DNA from: Methylothermaceae bacterium
Lineage (GTDB): Bacteria > Pseudomonadota > Gammaproteobacteria > Methylococcales > Methylothermaceae
DNA: 5,071 bases
Direction of reading: 5' to 3'
Assembly: GCA_027024125.1 (NCBI GenBank)
Contig: JALVSV010000261.1
Coordinates: 1 to 5,071 of the forward strand
The position numbers were made by a program, and so were the translations under genes. The first letter of the stretch is position 1; each line of letters opens with the position of its first letter. Positions 1-4,819 of this stretch are shown one piece after another. The notes under the pieces were generated by a model. It ran no database searches and was not told the origin of the DNA. It saw only the letters and a program-made list of their open reading frames with translations.

Positions 1-282
1 ATATCCAACCGCCGAATAGGCCAGAAACCCCGCATACACGAAAAGCTGACCCGCATAAAAACCCTTCCACGGCGTGAACAAACCAAAGATGACATCGCTG
101 ATCAGCAAAATCAGCATCGGCACCCACATCGCCCACCGTCGATGATAGAAGAGCGCCGCCCCCACCAATCCAGCCGCACCCACCGCCGTCATATTCGGCA
201 CATGCGGCAGGATGCGCGTCAGCACGCCCAATGCCACCAATCCGATCAACACCATATTATGGCGAAGTAAACGTCCGGCCAT
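1..282 (-). CDS. DUF6580-like multi-pass membrane protein, N-terminal part (cut by left window edge)
   Basis: The frame reads from an ATG at 282 to the left edge without a stop, giving the first 94 residues of a very hydrophobic protein. Probable membrane segments are at residues 10-26, 33-46, 50-69 and 78-94, separated by short charged turns (HRRW at 47-50). The stretch ILPHVPNM (24-31) followed by a small-residue segment, and the ISD motif at 61-63 in the third segment, match what I recall of the DUF6580 family, whose members carry an R-x-(I/L)-P-H-P-P-N-(F/M)-T motif and an SD pair and are usually about 160-200 residues long. The family is uncharacterised; its topology resembles small substrate-binding membrane subunits of transporters, but that is only an analogy. 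The ATG at 282 is chosen because it precedes the first membrane segment, has an A-rich leader and lies downstream of a TAnnTTTG element. Roughly the C-terminal half is outside the window. Confidence 0.75.
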   Translation of the reverse strand, partial: MAGRLLRHNMVLIGLVALGVLTRILPHVPNMTAVGAAGLVGAALFYHRRWAMWVPMLILLISDVIFGLFTPWKGFYAGQLFVYAGFLAYSAVGY

Positions 283-306
283 CGCTTTTTTGCTTTTTTG
301 AGTGAA

Positions 307-314
307 CAAAATTA
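307..314 (-). promoter_or_regulatory. Bacteroidota-type -7 element for the DUF6580-like gene
   Basis: Read on the minus strand this is TAATTTTG, an exact match to the Bacteroidota -7 consensus TAnnTTTG. It would start transcription near 300, leaving a leader of roughly 18 nt before the ATG at 282. No clear TTTG -33 element is seen 18-21 nt upstream, so the assignment rests on the -7 match and its position. The leader between here and the ATG holds two A6 runs (within 284-298 on the minus strand) and no Shine-Dalgarno sequence. Confidence 0.5.
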
Positions 315-350
315 CACTACCCGCGCTGGCCTGACGCTGCCAGACACCAC

Positions 351-1994
351 CTATCGGGATCTTACAAACCGGAACACTTGATATGCATTCCGTTCGATGA
401 CCCGTAGGGCATACACGCCCGGCGGCAGCATGCCCACGGGCACGGCAACCTCCCGCTGATGCCGATACTGCCGACGAATGAGTAAACGCCCCGTGCCGTC
501 CAGTATTTCCACATACCCTTTTAAAGCACCTTTTGAATGGGTAACACGTACATAGGCCCCATCATACCGGAAGCGATAGGGTTCGGATGCTACATCCGTC
601 ACCCCGGCAGAGATAATGGTGACTGCGTGGCAGGAGGAAGTATCTGTACATCCACCTTGTGAAATCATGACGGCATAGGTCCCTGATCTCGTCGGAACAA
701 AGTTCCTCCCCGTAGCGCCGGTAATGGGTGCATATCCCGCATCACAGTCCAGCCACTGGTAGGTAGCAGATGCTGCGCTGGCAGTGAGCGTATCCCCATT
801 CCGCATTACAGCCGTATCAAGGGCGCATACTGAACCACAAAGAGCCGTGCTGCCGCCGCTCCCGAATACGCCCCCTGAGGACAATAGGCCGCCATTACTG
901 GTCTTTCCGCCGCTGGAAGAAGTGGCCCCACTCCCTGACAGCCCCCCACTACTTGATCCTTCAGCACAGGAAGGTGAAGGAGTAAAGCCGCCTCCGCCGT
1001 CCAACTTCAATACATAGACATCGGCACTCCCTTGGCCGTAAGATCTTGTCCACCCTCCAACAGCGTAGCCACCATCAAAGGTCTGAACAATGGAAAAACT
1101 AACGTCATCAGCTGGCCCGCCCACTGTGCGCGTCCATTGAACATTACCACTCCTATTCAGCTTTAACACGTAAACATCTCTACCCCCCTGCCCGTAAGAG
1201 GCGCTCCACCCCGTAATAGCATAGCCACTATCAGCCGCATGAACAATGGAAAAACCAGCATCCGAATTTGCGCCCCCCACCGTGCGCGTCCATTGAACAG
1301 TACCGCTGCCGTTCAACTTCAACACGTAAACATCTCTATCCCCCTGCCCGTATGATTCGGTATAGCCCGTAACAACGTAGCCACCGTCGGCGGCCTGAAT
1401 GATAGAATAGCCAACCTCATCAGCTGTGCCTCCCACCGTGCGCGTCCATTGAACGTTGCCACCCCCATCTAGTTTTAACACGTAGACATCTTTATTTCCT
1501 TGTCCGTATGATTCGGTATAGCCCGTAACAACGTAGCCACCGTCGGCGGCCTGAATGATAGAATAACCAATCTCATCAGCTGTGCCTCCCACCGTGCGCG
1601 TCCATTGAACGTTGCCAGTGGCATCCAGTTTTACTATATAGACATCGAAACCGCCTTGGCCATACGAAAAAGTATAGCCTGCTAAGACGTAGCTACCATC
1701 AGGGAGCTGGATAATAGAATAGGCCTTATCATTGTATCCTCCTCCCACCGTACGTGTCCATTGTATATCTCCACTGGCATCCAGCTTCACCACGTAAACA
1801 TCGGCCCCTCCCTGCCCATATGACCACGTATTACCTGCTACTATGTAGCCGCCGTCAGTGGTCTGGACAATAGAACGAGCATAATCACTACCCATTCCAC
1901 CGATGGTAACTCGACCACTTTGGGCCCAAACGGACACTCCTATCCATCCTAATAATGCATGCGCTACTAACAACAACGTGATTGAGTTTTTCAT
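351..1994 (-). CDS. Secreted six-repeat beta-propeller-like protein with Ig-like domain and divergent T9SS-type C-terminus
   Basis: This 547-residue protein starts with a signal peptide (hydrophobic core about 6-22, likely cut after VWA at 22-24). Residues 31-334 hold six repeats of exactly 52 residues. Each carries GG-xxx-D, a D-G-G-Y turn, SYGQG (at 58, 110, 162, 214, 266, 318), DVYV-LKLD and, in all but the last, QWTRT. These are features of the secreted beta-propeller repeat proteins common in Bacteroidota. A Ser/Gly-rich linker (345-383) follows. Then comes an Ig-like domain (about 386-461) with YQWLDC at 412-417 and GCTDTSSC at 448-455. The C-terminal region (about 472-547) has the strand pattern of a T9SS sorting domain (GYVEILDGTGRLL, PPGVYALRV) but lacks the usual YPNP start. 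The expected location is the cell surface or outside; the ligand is unknown. The ATG at 1994 is chosen because it starts the signal peptide and lies about 45 bp downstream of a promoter match. Base composition appears more AT-rich than the 2562-4199 gene (48% GC in line 1321-1380 against 63% in line 3721-3780). A single unit of this kind could also be called a delta-60 or SBBP-like repeat. Confidence 0.88.
   Translation of the reverse strand: MKNSITLLLVAHALLGWIGVSVWAQSGRVTIGGMGSDYARSIVQTTDGGYIVAGNTWSYGQGGADVYVVKLDASGDIQWTRTVGGGYNDKAYSIIQLPDGSYVLAGYTFSYGQGGFDVYIVKLDATGNVQWTRTVGGTADEIGYSIIQAADGGYVVTGYTESYGQGNKDVYVLKLDGGGNVQWTRTVGGTADEVGYSIIQAADGGYVVTGYTESYGQGDRDVYVLKLNGSGTVQWTRTVGGANSDAGFSIVHAADSGYAITGWSASYGQGGRDVYVLKLNRSGNVQWTRTVGGPADDVSFSIVQTFDGGYAVGGWTRSYGQGSADVYVLKLDGGGGFTPSPSCAEGSSSGGLSGSGATSSSGGKTSNGGLLSSGGVFGSGGSTALCGSVCALDTAVMRNGDTLTASAASATYQWLDCDAGYAPITGATGRNFVPTRSGTYAVMISQGGCTDTSSCHAVTIISAGVTDVASEPYRFRYDGAYVRVTHSKGALKGYVEILDGTGRLLIRRQYRHQREVAVPVGMLPPGVYALRVIERNAYQVFRFVRSR
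993..1904 (-). repeat. Tandem array of six 156-bp coding units (propeller blades)
   Basis: The units fall at 1749-1904, 1593-1748, 1437-1592, 1281-1436, 1125-1280 and 993-1124 (the last shortened). The SYGQG and QWTRT motifs recur every 52 codons with no insertion or deletion. The third and fourth units share 114 bp (1348-1461 against 1504-1617) with only two mismatches (1410/1566 and 1415/1571), one of them silent and one giving Val/Ile. The other units are clearly related but more diverged. The last unit ends before the QWTRT strand and runs into a GGGG linker. Confidence 0.9.
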
Positions 1995-2040
1995 GGCACT
2001 ATGATTTATTTGGTTATGTCATACACCTAATACGTGAGCG

Positions 2041-2070
2041 CAAATATAGTTATTTTTTTGGCAACTCAAA
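2041..2070 (-). promoter_or_regulatory. Bacteroidota-type promoter (-33 TTTG, -7 TATATTTG) for the six-repeat propeller gene
   Basis: On the minus strand TTTG (2067-2070) and TATATTTG (2041-2048) are separated by 18 nt, close to the TTTG-N19-TAnnTTTG arrangement known for Bacteroidota housekeeping promoters. Predicted transcription start is near 2035, giving a leader of about 40 nt before the ATG at 1994. The surrounding 1995-2125 gap is AT-rich compared with the flanking genes, as expected for a promoter region. I see no hairpin terminator for the upstream carbonic-anhydrase-like gene in the gap. Confidence 0.65.
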
Positions 2071-2125
2071 AAATCAGGAATACCATGCTTTCCCTCTTGG
2101 ACTAAATGTCTTCTAATTCAATTTT

Positions 2126-2509
2126 TCACACCACCCGCTCCACCCTGCCGTCGAGACTCACGTAGATACCTGCGGCTTCCACATCGGGATACCACTGCTT
2201 GACCACCCGCACGCCTTCTCGGATATGAGCAAAGTGCGTGGCTTTATCCACAGGATTTCCTGCACAATCTTCGTGGCCGACGACCACCACCCGCTTTGCG
2301 CCATGCACGTTGACGGCGATGCCCAGACGGGCATGCATGCCGCGATAGGGCTCCACCGGCTCCCGGCGGGCCAGAATGCCGTCCGGCCCGGCCTCCGTAA
2401 TCATATCCACGTAGGGCGCACCAGCCCAGGCGGCCACCCATTCAAAAACCGCCCGCTGGATGCGGCCGTCCATGCAAGTGAGTGCCGCAGCAAAATCTAT
2501 TACCGGCAT
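2126..2509 (-). CDS. Small beta-carbonic-anhydrase-like protein
   Basis: The 127-residue product carries the zinc-site signature of beta-class carbonic anhydrases: CMDGR at 12-16 (Cys12 as zinc ligand, Asp14-Arg16 as the conserved dyad) and GHEDC at 78-82 (His79 and Cys82, the HxxC ligand pair). A Rossmann-like strand KRVVVVGHE precedes the second pair. Beta-carbonic anhydrases interconvert CO2 and bicarbonate in the cytoplasm. There is no signal peptide. It is much shorter than classical members (about 200 residues): only about 11 residues precede Cys12, so the N-terminal dimer-clasping helices are absent, and about 45 residues follow Cys82. It resembles the compact family of putative carbonic anhydrases in Pfam (I recall Pro_CA_2), whose activity is largely untested. 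The start at 2509 is chosen because the first strand (VIDFAAALTCMDGR) begins right there. It sits between two propeller genes, 52 bp after one and 131 bp before the other. No functional link to them is visible. Confidence 0.82.
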   Translation of the reverse strand: MPVIDFAAALTCMDGRIQRAVFEWVAAWAGAPYVDMITEAGPDGILARREPVEPYRGMHARLGIAVNVHGAKRVVVVGHEDCAGNPVDKATHFAHIREGVRVVKQWYPDVEAAGIYVSLDGRVERVV

Positions 2510-2531
2510 CGGTTAAAGATGATAAGCAGTG

Positions 2532-2539
2532 CAAATATG
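2532..2539 (-). promoter_or_regulatory. Weak -7-like element upstream of the carbonic-anhydrase-like gene
   Basis: On the minus strand this reads CATATTTG, one mismatch from TAnnTTTG, and is followed by C as in many Bacteroidota promoters. It lies in the 52-bp gap after the preceding propeller gene and would give a leader of only about 15 nt. No TTTG -33 element is found at the expected distance. Readthrough from the 2562-4199 gene is an equally good explanation for expression, because no terminator is visible in the gap. Confidence 0.25.
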
Positions 2540-2561
2540 CAACAGGCGGCTATTGGTGATG

Positions 2562-4199
2562 TTATTGCTTGACGAGCGGCAGGACGGCAGCCGTTCCATC
2601 GTCATAATAAAGTTCGAGGAAATAGAGCCCGGGCGGGCCGGGGATGGAGAAGTCCGCGGACGTGGCATGACGCCGGGACGTTCGGGCCACCTCCTGTCCG
2701 AGGGCGTTGCGGCATATCATCATTACCCGGGGATGGGGGGACGTCCACTGAATGGTCACCCGGCCGTCGGTCGGATTGGGATACACCTGCACGGTTGCTG
2801 CAAGCGGCGACGGCCCCACCGAAGCCATCACGCCGGCACAACGGTTGACCTTTCCGGGCGTCACATTGGCAACCGTGGCATTGGTGTTGTGAAAAGAAGC
2901 CGTGGGCGTGTTCACGGTCAGGCTGATGGCTTGCCGTGTGGTGGTCGTAGTGTTCACCACGGGCGAAAACGCCGAGATGGCATTGCAGTTGGGGATATCG
3001 CCGGCGGTGTCGGTCTTAAACAGGGTGATGTCTTCGTCCCACGTCTGGGTGTTGGTGGTAACGCCCACCATGGCGAGTGCGCCGTCAGCCATTGGGTAGG
3101 CCGCGTTCATCCAGTCGAGGTTGCCAAGCCGGTATTGGCGGGCCCATTTCAGCTGGCCGTCGTGACCAACCATGAGCGCTGACGAGCGCCAGTCATTCGA
3201 GTTTTCCTCGAAATATGCCGCCAACAAGGCGCTGCCATCAGCCAGCGCAGCCACGTTCAGGGGCTCATCCCATTTAGAGGCAATGCCGAAGGTTTTCTGC
3301 CATTGAATGGCCCCGGCTGTATCGACATGCACCACCCACAGGTCGGCTTCATAGGTGGCGGGGTCGGTGAAATTGCCGGGCAAATAATATCCGCCGGCGG
3401 GATCAACCGCAAAGGCCCATGACGACTCATCTTCCGCGTCGCCATAGGCATATTGCCATATAATGCTCCCGTCGGAAGGGTTGAGTTTGGCCAGATAGAT
3501 GTCGTCGCCGCCATGCCCCGCCCCATCGGTGTTACTGAAAATCAGATACCGGCCGTCGGCATCGACCAGGGCCCTGGCCACATATTCGTCGTAATCGCTG
3601 GGCGGGGCGTCGTCGCCTGCGGTGCCATACGTTTTCTGCCAGAGGATATTGCCCGCGGCATCTAACTTCATCAGCCACAGGTCGGTTTTTCCGGCACCGA
3701 ACGAAGCCGTGCCGGCCGCCACCAGATAGGCATTGCCATCCAGCGCCACCGACCACGCCTGATCGTCTCGATTGCCGCCGATGCGCTTCTGCCACTGAAC
3801 GTTGCCGCCGGCATCCGTTTTGAGGATCCAGCAATCATATCGGGACGCTCCGAATGACTTCGTCCACCCCACGACAATCAACCCCCCGTCAGGGGTTTCT
3901 TTCACGTCAAGCCCCATATCATCATCAGAGCCGCCGTAGGTTTTGCCCCATAACACATTACCATTGGCGTCGGTCTTCAGTATCAGCAAGTCTTCGTTGC
4001 CGCCCGGGCTGTAAGAATCGGAGCTCCCGACCATTACCAGACCGCCGTCTCCGGTCTGGATGATAGCTTCGACAACCTCGCCGCCGTTACTGCTTCCATA
4101 GGTGTTAAAAAACAAGGACGTTCCCTGTCCGAACAACTCACCAAAAGGCATCAGAAAGCCCAGTAAACCCATACCATATTTCCATACATTCATCACCAT
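2562..4199 (-). CDS. Secreted seven-repeat beta-propeller-like protein with T9SS type A sorting domain
   Basis: The 545-residue protein begins with a signal peptide (Lys7, hydrophobic core about 9-20, likely cut near LFG-QG at 22-26). Residues about 33-400 hold seven diverged repeats, each with a D-G-G-like turn (51-53, 104-106, 154-156, 215-217, 267-270, 321-323, 372-374). Most have an LKTD/MKLD strand and an outer strand of the form NVQWQK-x-GG (Trp at 84, 136, 187, 248, 300, 352). Spacing is 51-52 residues except for a 61-residue unit with an insertion around DDAPPSDYDEY (196-206). The N-terminal NTYGSSNGG strand could complete the last repeat and close a seven-bladed ring. A Thr/Asn-rich linker (about 411-456, with Cys405 and Cys454 near its ends) leads to a canonical T9SS type A domain (about 469-545) with YPNP at 473-476 and GLYFLEL at 524-530, ending LVKQ. 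The family role is surface display or secretion; the ligand is unknown. A second ATG at 4193 (residue 3) is an equally possible start, since the predicted transcription start lies very close to 4199. Confidence 0.9.
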   Translation of the reverse strand: MVMNVWKYGMGLLGFLMPFGELFGQGTSLFFNTYGSSNGGEVVEAIIQTGDGGLVMVGSSDSYSPGGNEDLLILKTDANGNVLWGKTYGGSDDDMGLDVKETPDGGLIVVGWTKSFGASRYDCWILKTDAGGNVQWQKRIGGNRDDQAWSVALDGNAYLVAAGTASFGAGKTDLWLMKLDAAGNILWQKTYGTAGDDAPPSDYDEYVARALVDADGRYLIFSNTDGAGHGGDDIYLAKLNPSDGSIIWQYAYGDAEDESSWAFAVDPAGGYYLPGNFTDPATYEADLWVVHVDTAGAIQWQKTFGIASKWDEPLNVAALADGSALLAAYFEENSNDWRSSALMVGHDGQLKWARQYRLGNLDWMNAAYPMADGALAMVGVTTNTQTWDEDITLFKTDTAGDIPNCNAISAFSPVVNTTTTTRQAISLTVNTPTASFHNTNATVANVTPGKVNRCAGVMASVGPSPLAATVQVYPNPTDGRVTIQWTSPHPRVMMICRNALGQEVARTSRRHATSADFSIPGPPGLYFLELYYDDGTAAVLPLVKQ

Positions 4200-4213
4200 A
4201 CTTTTTGAACGCT

Positions 4214-4248
4214 CAAATATACATATTCAAAACCAAAGGGTATCAAAA
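4214..4248 (-). promoter_or_regulatory. Bacteroidota-type promoter for the seven-repeat propeller gene
   Basis: On the minus strand TATATTTG (4214-4221) is an exact TAnnTTTG match. A TTTTG at 4244-4248 lies 22 nt upstream, slightly longer than the usual 19-21 spacing; a second TTTG (4234-4237) is too close. Transcription would start near 4207-4210, leaving only about 8-15 nt before the candidate starts at 4199 and 4193. Such a short leader slightly favours the second ATG, while the A5 run just before 4199 favours the first. Confidence 0.55.
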
Positions 4249-4297
4249 CGAAGAAATATGTGGGGAAAGGGGAAAAGATGTCATGGACCATGTAAGG

Positions 4298-4313
4298 GCG
4301 AAATATGTTTCGC
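4298..4313. repeat. Small GCGAAA/TTTCGC palindrome
   Basis: GCGAAA (4298-4303) and TTTCGC (4308-4313) form a 6-bp stem around a TATG loop. The left side continues outward as GTAAGG, like the outer part of AGGGCG...CGCCCT elements further right (4710-4733, 4790-4817), but the right side (ACCGACG) no longer matches, so this looks like a decayed member of the same class. It is not followed by a T run on either strand. Confidence 0.4.
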
Positions 4314-4421
4314 ACCGACGATACGCGGCGTAATTACAACGAACGCCCCACGCCACGGAAACAAACGAGAATCTAAATAATCGCCATGACTTTTTGGGCG
4401 TGCCCCCTTCGGCGCCTTCAT

Positions 4422-4442
4422 GGGCGCAGCGGTGCTGCGCCC
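4422..4442. repeat. Perfect 9-bp stem, 3-nt loop hairpin
   Basis: GGGCGCAGC and GCTGCGCCC are perfect complements around a GGT loop. It lies about 180 bp upstream of the -7 element of the seven-repeat gene and about 380 bp after msrA. It is not followed by a T run on either strand, so an intrinsic terminator is unlikely; it fits better as part of the surrounding repeat block. Confidence 0.65.
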
Positions 4443-4492
4443 CTACAAACCCCGCCCTTCGGGCGCCTTGGGGTCGGGCCCCTGCGGGCTCG

Positions 4493-4528
4493 GCGGTTCC
4501 TGAGCTTGTCGAAGGGCTGTTCGCCTCG
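4493..4528. repeat. Direct repeat copy A (core CTGAGCTTGTCGAAG)
   Basis: This 36-bp segment matches 4611-4646 with three mismatches. Its core, CTGAGCTTGTCGAAG (4500-4514), is a short dispersed intergenic repeat familiar from Bacteroidota and several other phyla. The familiar spurious peptides PELVEG and LSLSKG arise from translating it. Confidence 0.75.
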
Positions 4529-4571
4529 GCCCGCCTACCATCCCACCCCACATCCTGCGCCCCCCGCGTGG

Positions 4572-4632
4572 CTTCGACTCCGCTCAGCCAGCGGGTGTTT
4601 TCCTCAGGCGGCGGTCCCTGAGCTTGTCGAAG
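4572..4632. repeat. Imperfect inverted repeat (REP-like pair)
   Basis: CTTCGACTCCGCTCAG (4572-4587) faces CTGAGCTTGTCGAAG (4618-4632). The complement of the second is CTTCGACAAGCTCAG, so the outer CTTCGAC and inner GCTCAG pair while the centre is mismatched. The spacing of about 30 bp and the head-to-head arrangement resemble REP pairs and small nonautonomous elements mobilised by TnpA-REP (RAYT) enzymes; no such enzyme is in the window. Confidence 0.6.
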
Positions 4633-4646
4633 GGCGGTCCGCCTCG
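4611..4646. repeat. Direct repeat copy B (core CTGAGCTTGTCGAAG)
   Basis: Second copy of the 4493-4528 repeat, 118 bp away, with three mismatches over 36 bp. It is flanked by complementary AGGCGG (4606-4611) and CCGCCT (4639-4644), so it can also form a hairpin by itself, which copy A cannot do as well. Confidence 0.75.
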
Positions 4647-4709
4647 CTTGCGCTCGGCGCCCTCCGGGCCCCTCACGCGAGGTAAGGGCACGCAGGGGCA
4701 TCATTCCGT

Positions 4710-4733
4710 AGGGGCGACCTGCCGATCGCCCCT
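4710..4733. repeat. AGGGGCGA/TCGCCCCT palindrome
   Basis: AGGGGCGA (4710-4717) and TCGCCCCT (4726-4733) form a perfect 8-bp stem around an 8-nt loop (CCTGCCGA). Palindromes of this type are common in intergenic DNA of many bacteria. It lies between the composite block and the putative msrA terminator and shows no T run of terminator length. Confidence 0.7.
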
Positions 4734-4775
4734 GCCCGTTCAATGGATGACCGCATCGTCGTCAGATTATGAACG

Positions 4776-4817
4776 AAAAAATACCCGTAAGGGCGGGGTC
4801 GATAAAATTTTCGCCCT
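4776..4817 (-). terminator. Possible intrinsic terminator of msrA
   Basis: Just after the msrA stop, on the minus strand, AGGGCG (4812-4817) pairs with CGCCCT (4790-4795) around a 16-nt loop. A few bases later comes a T6 run (4776-4781). The stem is short and the loop long, and the T run begins about 8 nt after the stem, so it would be a weak terminator. The stem sequence matches the AGGGGCGA-type palindromes nearby. Confidence 0.4.
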
Positions 4818-4819
4818 GC

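Larger units (their letters stand above)
4395..4693. repeat. GC-rich composite block of intergenic repeats and hairpins
   Basis: This roughly 300-bp noncoding block sits in the 620-bp gap between msrA and the propeller gene. Its ends carry short inverted arms, GCGTGCCC (4398-4405) and GGGCACGC (4686-4693). Inside are a 9-bp hairpin (GGGCGCAGC 4422-4430 with GCTGCGCCC 4434-4442), a CGCCC-TTC-GGGCG hairpin (4453-4465), two direct repeats and an imperfect inverted repeat listed separately. Blocks of this look, with GGGCGTGCCC at one end and CACGCGAGGTAAGGGCA at the other, resemble dispersed noncoding repeats I have seen in many Bacteroidota genomes. No transposase is present, so if it moves it depends on enzymes encoded elsewhere. 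Open frames across it are low-complexity and spurious. Confidence 0.6.

Noticed and set aside
326..343. CTGGC...GCCAG inverted repeat as terminator of the six-repeat gene
   Set aside because: Only a 5-bp stem with an 8-nt loop and no T run directly after it on the minus strand; it also overlaps the promoter region of the next gene.
784..1017. Plus-strand 77-codon open frame rich in Pro
   Set aside because: It is the antisense shadow of the Ser/Gly linker of the six-repeat propeller gene.
993..1904. CRISPR-like array
   Set aside because: The 156-bp periodic units are in frame, coding throughout and lack the repeat-spacer pattern.
2225..3182. Plus-strand open frames opposite the carbonic-anhydrase-like gene and the end of the seven-repeat gene
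   Set aside because: The minus-strand frames have clear family motifs over their full length; the plus-strand products are Arg/His/Gly-rich shadows.
4243..4743. 166-codon minus-strand open frame across the intergenic block
   Set aside because: It is low-complexity, spans the dispersed repeats and reads LRQAQGPP/STSSG-type peptides that are familiar artefacts of these repeats; its 3' end also overlaps the promoter of the propeller gene.
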